DNA from: Allolobophora icterica
Taxonomy: Eukaryota > Annelida > Clitellata > Crassiclitellata > Lumbricidae
Assembly (NCBI GenBank): GCA_963556255.1
Contig: OY744611.1
Span: forward strand, 7,020,736-7,084,735
Length of the DNA: 64,000 nucleotides
Direction: 5' to 3'
The notes below the pieces were generated by a model. It was given only the letters and a program-made list of their open reading frames with translations, was not told where the DNA came from and made no database searches. Position numbers and translations under genes: made by a program. Below, one piece after another: positions 22,546 through 32,330 of the stretch (positions within the stretch are counted from its first letter, which is position 1; each line of letters opens with the position of its first letter).

Positions 22546-23148
22546 CATAGTGCGACCGTACGTTACCTCCCGGAATAACGTACGCGTAGGCCTACTGTAC
22601 GTACGTTATCGAAAAAAATAACGTACGCGTACCGTACGCGTACGGTAAAAATGCCACAAATTTATCTGGTCATTCACAAAGAACCTCAATATAACTATGG
22701 TCTTATACGTTACGCGTACCGTACGCGTACGTCAAAATGATCAGTTTAACTCTAGGCCTACAGTAGGCCTGTTATAGTCTCTCCGTGCGCAGGCATATTT
22801 ATTTACGAACGGGACGGAAATTTAGTATTACCAATAAAATGACCATCCTATAAAGTGTGCCGTAAAATCTTAATATTCTTCACATTAGACAGAATATTAC
22901 CAATTTGGATTTTAAAAGTTTGAAAGTAGAGATCATTGAACAGCCACAGATGACTGATGTAATGGTTAAAATTGGTTACGACCGTCAATCACCAACTATT
23001 ATTGACTTTTGTTGGGCATAATGTTATGTATTTATTTTCGTCATGAATTGATGTGAACGTACGGTAACGTACGGCATAATAACGTACGCGTACTGTACGT
23101 ACGTTATGGAAAAAATAGCGTACGTACAGTACGTACGGTCGCACCTTG
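22546..23148. mobile_element. Non-autonomous hAT-type element packed with GTACGCGTAC palindromes
   Basis: The ends are CATAGTGCGACCGTACGT and, in complement, CAAGGTGCGACCGTACGT. GTTTGAAT is duplicated exactly at 22538-22545 and 23149-23156. Within 200 bp of each end there are many CGTACG, GTACGCGTAC and TAACGTACG units, plus more near 22700. The middle is AT-rich. At 603 bp it encodes nothing. It lies only 40 bp downstream of the donor of the 35-nt exon. Confidence 0.85.
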
Positions 23149-23187
23149 GTTTGAATTCCATTGACTATGAAAAATTTACAGCCTTAC

Positions 23188-23222
23188 CGTTGTCTTCACC
23201 CTCTCGTCTACTGCTGCCATAT
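23188..23222 (-). CDS. 35-nt mini-exon of the death-fold gene
   Basis: The acceptor is TTTAAACTACTTTTAG and the donor is ACG|GTAAGG, both good matches. The frame (phase 1 in, phase 0 out) reads MAAVDERVKTT after a codon completed by the previous exon. Its phases bridge the TRADD-N-like exon (phase 1 out) and exon 15141-15327 (phase 0 in), which is hard to get by chance. It would be a linker between domains. Confidence 0.5.
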
Positions 23223-23785
23223 CTAAAAGTAGTTTAAAAACAATTACTTGCAAAAGGAATGACCCTATTTTTGATTCTGACAAACAAATACAAAATCCTA
23301 TTAAAAATTCATATTTTGGCCTTTGAGGCAGTTTAAAATAGTTACATATCCGACGTGAAGTATATAGTTTTACTGAAAACCGTTGTACTCCACACACTCA
23401 AAGATATATGTTTAAAAAATCTTTGGAACGCGAATGTCTGCATATTTTGTTAATCCCAGCATCTATGGTGTTATTTTCAGGACTGGTTTCAGCCTCATGC
23501 AAATGGCACTGAATCATTTTGTGGTTTCATTGGTTAATGACAACCGTGGATATGTTGTGAGTTAAGGAATACATGAACGGGTAAAACCATTTCTGAAAAA
23601 TCGGGTCTCTTCCTCAAGGTCACCCGCAAGAGTGCTGCTGAAAACAGGGCCTACTATCCCCCTGTAAGCTGGAAGCAATCCCCCTACTGTAACCCCTTTC
23701 CCCAACCTCCCCTTTCCTTCCTTCCCTACCGTCCCCCATAACCCCTTCCCCTCCCCTTATTCCTCCCCTCTCCCTTCCCCTCCAT
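23223..23785. other. Intron, nothing recognised
   Basis: No motif-bearing frame. A C-rich, pyrimidine-biased stretch (CCCCTTCCC-type) lies at about 23690-23785. Confidence 0.4.
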
Positions 23786-24130
23786 GTATTGTATTGTATC
23801 TAAACATGTATAACCTCTTGGTTCCTCGTGTCAGGACAACTATGGCTCAGTCCAGGTCCTTTGCCTGCATAGGTCCCTCACTTTGGAACCGACTTCCTCC
23901 TTCTGTCCGCACCACCATTCTCTCTGGTAGCGTTGCTTCTTCCTTTTCTCACCTTAAATCCTGCTTTTTCTCTCGGGGTCTCGCGCACTGGGAGCGCCTC
24001 TGAATGGTATATACCGTGAGAGGCGCTTTATAAATGCCCATATACAATACAATACAATACAATACAATGTATAAAGAGCGTCTCACAGTGTTCGCTAATC
24101 AGAGGCGCTCCCAGTGAGAAAGACCCATTG
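23786..24130. mobile_element. LINE tail nested inside an opposite LINE tail
   Basis: A plus-strand LINE 3' end (about 23811-24060) encodes LVPRVRTTMAQSRSFACIG, GPSLWNRLPPSVR and SRGLAHWERL. It then has GGGAGCGCCTCTGAATGG, GAGGCGCTTTATAAATG and a (ATACA)n tail. It splits the 3' tail of a minus-strand LINE of the same family, seen as (TATTG)n at 23786 and GAGGCGCTCCCAG near 24100. ATGTATAA flanks the insert on both sides as an 8-bp duplication. Confidence 0.7.
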
Positions 24131-25640
24131 AATGTATTATTCCCTCCAATCCCCTCCCCTTGAAGTGGGGGTCCGGGGGTCACCCCCCGGAAAATTTTGG
24201 ATTTCTACATTGCCGTATATGAGTTATAGCGAATTTTTTAAGAAAGAAAACTGGTTTTGGAAAACTATATTTTAGTTCAACTGAACTGCTGAATTATAAT
24301 TTCTGCAGGGCTCCCGGTGCACTGTAAATTTATGGGTGAGGCTGTAATAAATATGGGACAAAAATTCCAAAATATGGGACACATGTTAAAATATATTGGG
24401 CAATATGGGACACTGTTCAGCAGATATATGGGGATTTTAAAGATTGCATTATGAAAGCATATTTCTGGTGTAATGCAGCAGTAACAGGCTCCATCCCTGC
24501 CTGTTACAGTATTATCCAGCCAACAATTATTTTGCAGGAATATTTCAAGACCTCATAATCCCATTTTCACTGCACTACACGACAACAATAAAAATTGTAG
24601 CACTGACCAACTTTTTAATCAACAGGATTATGAATATGAACGCTTTTCTTCAATTTATAGATCACACTTCAGGTCATACTGTGCTAAAAGCGAACCAAGT
24701 TATATTCCAGTAAAGTTTAAAGAAGCAGTATGTAATAACATTTTCTGACAGAACAGAACATTTGTATCAACTTATTAGGAACTTACAATTGTAGACAAAC
24801 ATTAACAACAATACAAAATAATAACATTAATACCATAATACATTAACTTTACAGTGTAGAGACCCAATTACAGTCAACAGCCGATACGTTGCAACGGTTG
24901 AGTCAGTAAGTCATTGAACAGCAACATCAATTTTTTCATTAGGGGGAGAACTTTCCCCCTGGCACAAATTGGAAGCAGTCTGATTCCTTCCCCCCATACG
25001 TAGTAGGCCCTGGCTGAAAACATTTTGATATTTGACACAGATAGAAAGACTTTGAAGATGTAATGGGTTTCAGTCGACCACCTGAAACAGCTGACCGCCT
25101 TATTTTCAAGTCAGAAGCCATAAGATGAAACGGGGAACAGCCAGCCAATCACCAATAGGAGATAGCAAACATCAATCCAGCCACACCGACCAAAATGCAG
25201 CACTTGAAATTTACCGCTTATTCCTTTCTATCAGCTGTCAGTAAACCATCCATCCACGACAAGTCACCCCAAGTTAACCTTTGCGAAGGTCAGATTTAAG
25301 TGACTGCAATATCTGTTTAAGTGGAAAACAAAGCACGAGTGGACCTAGAAGGACTGTTAAGGTGCAGCCCACGTTTGAAGTCAAGGAAGGATGTTGTTTC
25401 GATGTCCGTGGCAACATTGTCTAAGCCATCCACCTAGGTGATATCTACAAAGTAACTGACGTAAAAAGATCGGATGTTAGTGATTGCAATACCGGTTGGA
25501 CAGGAGAGCAAACAAGAGTGAATCTGTAAGATGTCCCTGTTTTCCCATTTGAGAAAAGCACCAATGGATAAACGCGGTCCATCGCTCTAACGAACATACT
25601 CCACGCCGATTATCTATCCAACTGAGTGCAGAATATTGTA
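24131..25640. other. Mostly unassigned
   Basis: A GC-rich inverted motif (GGGGGTCCGGGGGTC, then CCCCCCGGAAAATTTT) at 24163-24208 looks like a relic of a common invertebrate repeat. AATATGGGACA recurs three times at 24345-24420. No gene is supported. Confidence 0.35.
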
Positions 25641-25837
25641 ATTGAAGTCAAACTCCATTGAAGCCTTGCGCCAATTACTACAGTCCTCCTCACCACTGTA
25701 GTCATGTGACCTCAGTCAGCTGCCACTTATGCTACACAAAGAGTTTAAGGACGAACTTTCGTAATTTTCGCATTGGTAATGTAATACTAAGTTGGATGAG
25801 TGATCGCTTCTGTCTTACCAAAAAGGGGATATTGGTT

Positions 25838-26000
25838 TGTGTTCCTTAACTACTGCGGTCTTACAACTTATCTTTCTTATCAAAAGTAGTTGAGAAATAC
25901 GTAGACACGGTTTAAAAATGTCAAGAGGCGAACCCAGTCCTACCTGAACACCAATCGGGGTTCAAAAAGTTGATATTCCATGGAGTCTGTTTTAACACCC
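25838..26000 (+). pseudogene. LINE reverse transcriptase fragment
   Basis: The plus strand reads, with frame breaks, LSFLSKVVEKYVD followed by ANPVLPEHQSGFKK. This matches the RT fingers segment SL.S..SK..E+.......L...L...QSGF+. It is short and inactive. Confidence 0.55.
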
Positions 26001-27207
26001 AATATTGCTGATATAGGCCTATTTGGGGCTGTTGATAAGGATTTGTAATAATGTTTTCGCCCTTTTTGTCGTGATTGTATCTTCGAGACTATTGACAATA
26101 GCATTATTTTCGTTCGGTTTGGTGGTTGTGCTCTTTGGTGCTAGGCTATGCATGAATTGTCTTGTATACAAGGGCGGGAACTTTAAGTGAATCTGAGCTG
26201 GAAGAGAAACCATTGTAATTTTTAACACATTAAGATATGAACTGTGCAATTCCGAAGGCATTAGTCTGTTATTGAAGACCTTGGAGGAAGCCGAAGAACA
26301 AAACCTGCTGTTGCAAGCAGAAAAGATTGTACGGAATTATAGAGCTACGAGGAAGAGAAATTGAAATGCAACAGTCCAGGCTTGACCAGATAAGTTGACA
26401 GAGAGAACACTGGACTTGAGTTAACAACTTGATGCGCTTATTTGCTAATGTCAGTGCTTACAAAACATTATATATAAACAAAGTGTTTAGGGTATATGAA
26501 GCCCGTTTGAGTATTTTGTCATCTGGGCTTCTTATATCCTACATCTAACATTACTGATGGGCAGAAGTATGTACTTCTTCAAATATTAAATATTGCGCCA
26601 TATTAATTACAAAGATAAACGTTTCGAAAGGAATATTTTTCAGCCATGCTCTAATTTTAACGTTGAAGTCACAGACAATAACTCACGATAAGAATTAAAC
26701 TAATGGAACAATTCAAAGCTTAGGAATGCACTGCATGACCGAGATTTCAACTAAGACTTTCTGATACGCCAGAGTGCACATTGCACACGTCTCCGGACCT
26801 GTACTTGTATAATCAGTCGATATAAAAAGAATAGATATGCGGTGTGCTAGAGAAGCAGCTCTTGACTATAAAAATCAATCTACAATTTATGATTCGTCAG
26901 TAACGCCTTGGCATTTGAGGTTTGGCTCAAAAGTCTCAAACGTTTGGCTGTCAGCGTCATGATCCAAAGAAGTCGCAAAGTCAACCGCTGGATGTGGCGT
27001 CAACAATTATGTCGTTTATTTCACGTCGTTCAGTAAGTAATTGAGGCACTGTCTATAATTTATATTTGGCAACTCCTGACTGAGTCAAACCAATCTACTA
27101 AAATGAATCGTCAGCAACGCCTTAACAATGAGTTTTGGCTCACTGAACAAAGACAAGTTATTGGTAGCAGAGGTAACTTATAATTTTAATATGCAACGCT
27201 TTCTCAC
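26001..27207. other. Intron, nothing recognised
   Basis: An 80-codon minus frame at 26019-26261 has no splice context or domain match that I can see. Confidence 0.35.
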
Positions 27208-27564
27208 CTTTGAAATACGCTCTCATCTTCCGAAACTCTTCATCGGATACTGTTAATGTTGCCACTCTTACTTTCTCCGATCGAGTTAATAAGCGATTGA
27301 ACCATAGTTCAACGGAATCCTTGAGTTGTCCTGATGTCAGCGACTCGTGTAGTTGCTGTAGGTCTTCGATGGTCTTACAGTAGATGTAGAGAACGATGCT
27401 TTGACCTGTCTTGGCAGCAATTACTTTTAACTTAACGATTTCAAGTAGTTTAAATGCTTCGTCAATTGATATGTCGGTAAGAGTATTTGTTATCGTTGTC
27501 ACAATTTCGTGTTCGGTCTCGGTGATGTTCTTCCCGTCCAGATGAGCATGAACTCTCATAACAA
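27208..27564 (-). CDS. TRADD-N-like domain exon
   Basis: The acceptor is GTCTTTATTATTCTTAG and the donor is CAAAG|GTGAGAAAG, both strong. It is 357 nt (119 codons), phase 1 at both ends, and open throughout. The protein has a helix-strand pattern ending in a recognisable core: KTGQSIVLYIYCKTIEDLQQ, then LHESLTSGQLKDSVELWF and ATLTVSDEEFRKMRAYF. G-S-[hydrophobic strand]-C-x-T-x-x-x-L-x-x-L...SG.L is the pattern of TRADD-N-like modules that accompany Death, DED and CARD domains in invertebrate proteins and are also known in bacterial conflict systems. Here S is preceded by Q (GQS). Function elsewhere: adaptor oligomerisation. The assignment rests on pattern recall, not a search. Confidence 0.65.
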
Positions 27565-28863
27565 CTAAGAATAATAAAGACAGATAACAAATGTATCAGA
27601 GGTTGATGATCTGTACGACATACATTATTAATCGTCAGTGGTCACAGTAAAAGCACTTTATGGAATCAATATTGAAATTGAGATTCATGAAAAGAGCAAA
27701 ACGGATAGCATCAGCTGAACCGCGGGTATGGTTTTGAAACTGCTGCGTTCGTGAGTGAACTCCTCAGGTAAAATGATTTGTTACGTCATTTCAATATATA
27801 ATCGGCTTTCATTTGAATTTCTTCTAAATGTTATTTCATTGGGTCCTATATGATTGAGACTTAAAGAAACTATCAAGCATAGTTGATCGCGGTTAATGTT
27901 GGACTTTTTGATCACTTCTCATGAGCGTAAGTATGCTATTATACTACCGTTGGTTTTTATGTTGTAACATGGTCGAACGATACTTGGACTAACCTTTGGT
28001 TCATAGGATCTATGTCCAATATGAATAGTATGGCTGCAGCCTGTAATAAGTTTAGGTCAATTTGTATCAGTTTGGATTATGATTAGTAAGGTCAGGCTGG
28101 TTCAGTGAATGGCAGCATTTTGCTCATTTTAACATTTTATCACTAACGAAAGGTTTACAATATTGCTTTGAAGCCAAACCAAAAAGCCAAGAAGCAAGAA
28201 GAGAAAATGTAGTTTCATACATCCCGTTCAAACCAGCAAAACACGGGTTGAGGATCTCGTGTTGCTGTGATGCTGTTTTCTCGCTTTTAGCTAATGGCAG
28301 GGAAGTCTTTATGGGTAGGCAGGCATTCTGGAAAGACAAGTCGGTCGAACTAACAGGGCTTTTCGTCGATGAGGCAGAAAGATTGTAGCAGACAATTTCT
28401 TCACAACAATTCTTCTGCTTAAAGAATGTTGGCTGACGAACTGGTATGCACTGGAACATGTCGGTATAAAAGGCTTAGAATCCATTAGAAATAATAACCA
28501 GACATGAAAGGCACGAGATCTGATCAGTGTTTCTCTTTATCACCCGCTGACGTTTTCCCCATGCGCCCAGACCAAGAAACCTATCATCGCCTCGTTTAGT
28601 ATACATCCCAACAAGGCAGTGGAAGGAAAACCAATCATTTTGATAGAGACAATGGATCATTTTGGTACCATATTCATTTCCATGTGGAAATTGAATTTAT
28701 GGTTAATGGTCAATTGCAGCAGACAATGCTTCTTTTATTATTTATCATTATTAATATTTTTTATTGAAAAACCAACAGCGAACCAAAATTCTTTTAACAT
28801 CGACACTCTTTTTTGGTGAACAAGCTGAGAAATAATAAAAACAGAAGTAATAAGAAGATAATC
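27565..28863. other. Intron, nothing firm
   Basis: A 111-codon minus frame at 28124-28459 has a hydrophobic SLLASWLFGLASK stretch, and another lies at 28475-28660. Neither has phase-matched splice sites or a recognised domain, so they are not called as exons. Confidence 0.35.
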
Positions 28864-29103
28864 ATGGGGCGTGGTGGCTCAGTGGTAAGTTCGGCGCCTT
28901 GTGACCGGAGGGTTGCATGTTCGATTCCCACTCTAGCCGCTGCGTACGGACCTTGGGCAAGTCCTTCACTCGCAATTGCTCGTGGCGCTTCGGTGTGAAA
29001 ATTCCGGCACAGTATCAAATGCTGTAGTCGGGAGCGCCTCTGAGTAGTAGTAGACTTCGAGAGGCGCTATAGAAATATCCGGAATAAATAAATAAATAAA
29101 TAA
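28864..29103 (+). mobile_element. tRNA-derived SINE with an L2-like LINE 3' tail
   Basis: An A box (TGGCTCAGTGG, 28875-28885) and a B box (TGTTCGATTCC, 28918-28928) are spaced as in tRNA genes. A unique body of about 100 bp follows. The tail is GTCGGGAGCGCCTCTGAG, then GAGAGGCGCTATAGAAAT and (AATA)n. The same paired GCGCCTC/GAGGCGC hairpin ends the L2-like LINEs at 17.1, 24.0 and 61.5 kb, so those LINEs are the probable source of its reverse transcriptase. Family evidence for SINE-LINE pairing is general; the partner here is inferred. Confidence 0.8.
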
Positions 29104-29299
29104 AATAATTATAGAAAAAAGAGTGTAGATGTTAAATGAATTATTAAATATTATTACAACGCTACATCAAAAGTATCATAATAATAGAGAAATTTAAAAC
29201 TATATTATGTAAAATGTAGCAGAAATAGAAGTCTAGGGTAAACAAACGGAGGTCTGTCAATTATGTTAATGGAAAACAAATTAAACAACATCAAAAAGC

Positions 29300-29912
29300 A
29301 TCCTATTGATAAAGGGTTTTCTAACCAGATCATCAGAATGGGGTAAAGTTAGCTTATGGCCTCTGGTGCGCAATGGATTATTTGAGGCAATAGACCGTGA
29401 AGGACTTCACCATTTAAGCTTCTTGTGGCTAAGAAGAGGCGGGGAACAGGTTCTTGACAGAGTTGAGCAAACGAAGGTTGTCTTCAGGTAAGTAATGTCC
29501 TCTCATTAGTCGTCTTATGATTAAAGATAGCTTATCACGGTCACTTTGAGTAGTAAAGCCCCACCAAAGAGGGGAAGCATAAAGCATTCTACAGATGATT
29601 ATCGCTCTAACCACATTATATACAGGCAAGGTCTTTGTAAACCGTCAGCTACTAAGTGCGCAATGCATATATGGATCGGCGAGCCTGACAACAAATGCGG
29701 TTGACATGATTCGAAATGTTCAGATTATCAGAAATAGTTGCTCCTAAGATGGATAAATTAGAAACCCTAAGAAGTGCAGTGGTGAATAAAGGAGCGTTTG
29801 TATTAGTAAAACTCCCTCTGGGTCTGTGTAAAATCATTTCATATGTTTTACTATGATTTAATTTCAAGTTACATGTTTTTGGCCCAAGATTCAATGCGCT
29901 GTAATTCATCAT
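29300..29912 (-). pseudogene. LINE reverse transcriptase C-terminal fragment
   Basis: Two minus frames read LNHSKTYEMILHRPRGS, LSILGATISDNLNISNHVN (29652-29912), then MLYASPLWWGFTTQSDRDKL and IIRRLMRGHYLP (29429-29629). These follow the thumb order of RTs (K..+m......, LG..i......H....., Y..P.W.g). Frameshifts separate them. It belongs to a different LINE lineage from the L2-like copies. Confidence 0.65.
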
Positions 29913-30032
29913 GTTATAGATGTTTCCTCAACTACTGCCGTCTTTGTAAGGCTAGATATTACTCTTCACGGTGACCCGACAAAAGAGCACACTGCATTGC
30001 CTCTGAAGGCCAAGGAACACGTATCACCTTAC

Positions 30033-30338
30033 CCAAAAAACTTGGATATACACTTGTCAAGCAGCACATGACGAAAAGACCAAGTCTCAGAATGCTGTAA
30101 ATATGAGTCACAGATGCAGTGCGCGTGTTTGAGATTAGACTTATCTGATAAGTTGTTTTTTTTATCGCCAATGACAGGTATGGCTCGAGTCTGGAGAAAG
30201 TTTCTCGTGCTAGCTGCGCAAGTTTCAGACCAATCTGTTCTGCGCAATCCGTGAAGCAATCTGTTTGCGATAATTGAAATCGTGCCAAACATATGAGTCC
30301 ATTTTGGTCTTCAAGATAACTGAAATTACTAGTAATTT
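30033..30338 (-). CDS. Possible Death-like exon of the death-fold gene
   Basis: The donor TTTGG|GTAAGG is good. The acceptor is probably ATTGCAG at 30340-30339, but its pyrimidine tract is poor and a neighbouring AG gives the same phase. With that choice the exon is 306 nt, phase 1 at both ends, as in the neighbours 100 nt upstream and 2.5 kb downstream. The reading includes CAEQIGLKLAQLARETFSRL and SVTHIYSILRLG, which can be aligned loosely with Death helices 2-3 and 5 (IG..+..LA, then ..IY.IL+.W). The usual W is G here, and an overlapping frame would supply W, so a frameshift is possible. It may be skipped without breaking the frame. Confidence 0.42.
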
Positions 30339-30445
30339 CTGCAATTTCTTCAACCAGCAAAATTTAAAATGGGGACTTCACTGAAGACAGTATTTTATTA
30401 TAATTACATGCATCACGATGTATGAGTTCAAGATACAATTCCTAC

Positions 30446-30751
30446 CTCCACCGTGCTCGAATACTTGTGCAATGTGGCTTTGTTTTGTGTCATGAAGACA
30501 CTTTGTTGTGATATTGTAATCACGTAAGCTCCGTCTTTGCAAAATTTCCAGCAGGGTTTCGTTTTTCTCGTGCGAAGTTGGCTTTGAGGAAATTGAATCT
30601 CTTTGCCTTTTGTTAATGACATTCGATGACCAAAGAAGACCAAGTAGTTCGATCAAGTCCAGAAGATCAACCAAACTTTTCTGATTAGTTTGAAGTATTG
30701 ACATTTCGTTATCTCGTAAAGGCCAATCTTCGCCATATTCACCTTTATATT
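30446..30751 (-). CDS. CARD-like exon (second CARD of the gene)
   Basis: The acceptor is CTGGTTTCAG and the donor is GGTGGAG|GTAGGA. The length is 306 nt, phase 1 at both ends. A short acidic lead (YKGEYGEDWPLRDNE) precedes a clear CARD pattern: SLVDLLDLIELLGLLWSSNV, INKRQRDSISS, ETLLEILQRRSLRDYNI, then CLHDTKQSHIAQVFEHGG. These match CARD helices 1-2 (l...l..L...gvl), helix 3 (...+..i), helix 4 (LL..L.+RG...) and helix 5-6 (.F...L..t.q..la). It is the most typical of the three CARDs. Confidence 0.7.
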
Positions 30752-31249
30752 CTGAAACCAGTGAACAAGATTTCTAAACGCCAGAATACTTTTCACAAAC
30801 ATGTATCCTTGTGCAATTCAACATTTACATTTTAAACAAAGCTAGAGAATAAGTATGTATGTTGTATGTATGTATTGTTAGCTATTCACTATACTGCTTG
30901 CATTGATATATTGGTAGAGACAGGTGGTACTGGTAGAGTAGATGCTCTGCTTGGCCAGTCCCATACAGGATTGGTGCATGCTACAAGTCTACATAACTGG
31001 GAGAGATGGTAGGAGTGTCGAGCTGGTATTTAGGCGTTGGTCTTGCTATATTGCTGAGCTCCATGTATAACAGTTCATCTATCTATCCTATATAGCGTTC
31101 CTTCAAGAAATCTACTCAGTGGCGCTCCCCACCCAGGTCGGTCAAAAAGAAAGGTCTAAAGAAGGCCATAGACGGTACCTGAGAGGTCCCTATGGAGGGA
31201 ACGAAGCGAATGAGGAAGGTCATTCCAGACGGTAGGACCACCACAGAGA

Positions 31250-32263
31250 ATGCCCTGCATATCTTCTTGGGCCCCTGCTCCATTTGGCCTGCCTCAGGGC
31301 TCTGTCCTTGGCCCCCTTCTTTACATAATCTACACTGCCGATCTAGGGTCCCTGCTGGCGGCTGGGTCGGTCCTTAGCCAGTCCTATGCTGACGACCTGC
31401 ATGCCTATATACACTGCCCGGCTGTCCGCGCTGTTGCAGCGGTGGAAACCATGACCCATGCCATGAAGTCCCTGCAGGCCTGGATGTCCTCAAACCGCCT
31501 GCGGCTAAACCCCGCCAAGACGCAGTTTATATGGCTTGGCACTCCCCAGCAGCTCTCTAAAATAGATCTGTCTTCTCTTGCCTTGCAATTCCCACACCTT
31601 TCTTTCTCGACCTGGGTCCGGGACTTGGGAGTCATCCTGGACCAGGAACTTGCATTCACGCGGCACATAAATCTTCTCTCCCGCAGTTGCTATTACCAGC
31701 TCCGGCAACTCAAAGTGATCTTCCGTTCTTTGTCTCCTGGTGCAGCTTCCACGCTTGTCCATGCTTTTGTTGTTTCTCGATTGGACTACTGCAGTGCCAT
31801 ATATGACGGACTCCCGGCCTGCCGGATTGAGTCCCTGGATAGAATCCTGCGTACTACTGCCCGCCTTGTAGGCCGCATCCCCAAGTTTGGCAGAGTGTCT
31901 GCGTATATGAGGGATGTCCTCCACTGGCTCCCCTACCCACAGCGCATCACTTACCGAATCTCTGCCTTGGTCCGGCGGTGCTTTGAAGGTTTGGCCCCTC
32001 CATACCTGCGGGAGCTCTGCTGTCCCACCTCATGCTCGCAGCGCCGTTGCTCTCTCCGCTCAGCTGCGGAAGCTGAACTTATTGTTCCCCGCGCGCGGAC
32101 AGCCATACGACAGCGCCGTGCCTTCTCTGTGGCTGCCCCCATGACCTGGAATGGGCTCCCTACCAAGCTCCGTCAATTACCGATTGGTCATTTCACCCTG
32201 TTTCTTACTGTCCTCAAAACTGCGTTATTTGACCGTGGTTGGGCTGGGAGTGCTCCTGAGTAG
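31250..32263 (+). CDS. Reverse transcriptase C-terminal two-thirds (LINE)
   Basis: 337 codons without a stop. The catalytic YADD is near residue 46, shortly after the PQGS box near residue 17. The thumb region has LGVILD and SRLDYCSAIYDGLP. The C-terminus has GWAGSAPE before the stop. The endonuclease, fingers and first catalytic aspartate are missing because of 5' truncation. The first few codons are probably outside the element. Confidence 0.8.
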   Translation: MPCISSWAPAPFGLPQGSVLGPLLYIIYTADLGSLLAAGSVLSQSYADDLHAYIHCPAVRAVAAVETMTHAMKSLQAWMSSNRLRLNPAKTQFIWLGTPQQLSKIDLSSLALQFPHLSFSTWVRDLGVILDQELAFTRHINLLSRSCYYQLRQLKVIFRSLSPGAASTLVHAFVVSRLDYCSAIYDGLPACRIESLDRILRTTARLVGRIPKFGRVSAYMRDVLHWLPYPQRITYRISALVRRCFEGLAPPYLRELCCPTSCSQRRCSLRSAAEAELIVPRARTAIRQRRAFSVAAPMTWNGLPTKLRQLPIGHFTLFLTVLKTALFDRGWAGSAPE

Positions 32264-32330
32264 GCAATCTTGAAGGGGTGCTATATAAAACTACTTTAAT
32301 AATAATAATAATAATAATAATAATATCGCT
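31256..32330 (+). mobile_element. L2-like LINE 3' half inserted in the opposite LINE
   Basis: A single open frame of 337 residues (31250-32263) covers RT from the PQG box (FGLPQGSVLGPLLYIIYTAD) through YADD, WMSSNRLRLNPAKTQFIWLG, SRLDYC and HWLPY to the end. A GGGAGTGCTCCTGAG hairpin tail, ATATAAAAC and (AAT)n follow at 32303-32326. ATAT flanks both sides. The intact frame suggests recent insertion, but the 5' half (endonuclease) is truncated so it is not mobile. Confidence 0.85.

Noticed and set aside
26019..26261. Another CARD exon
   Set aside because: Helical-looking end but no donor of the right phase before the stop, and no CARD pattern.
28124..28459. Extra exon with a possible membrane segment in the death-fold gene
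   Set aside because: No phase-matched acceptor and donor pair found; composition like the surrounding intron.
28875..28928. A true tRNA gene
   Set aside because: A and B boxes are present, but the sequence does not close into an acceptor stem and runs into a LINE-type tail, so it is a SINE.
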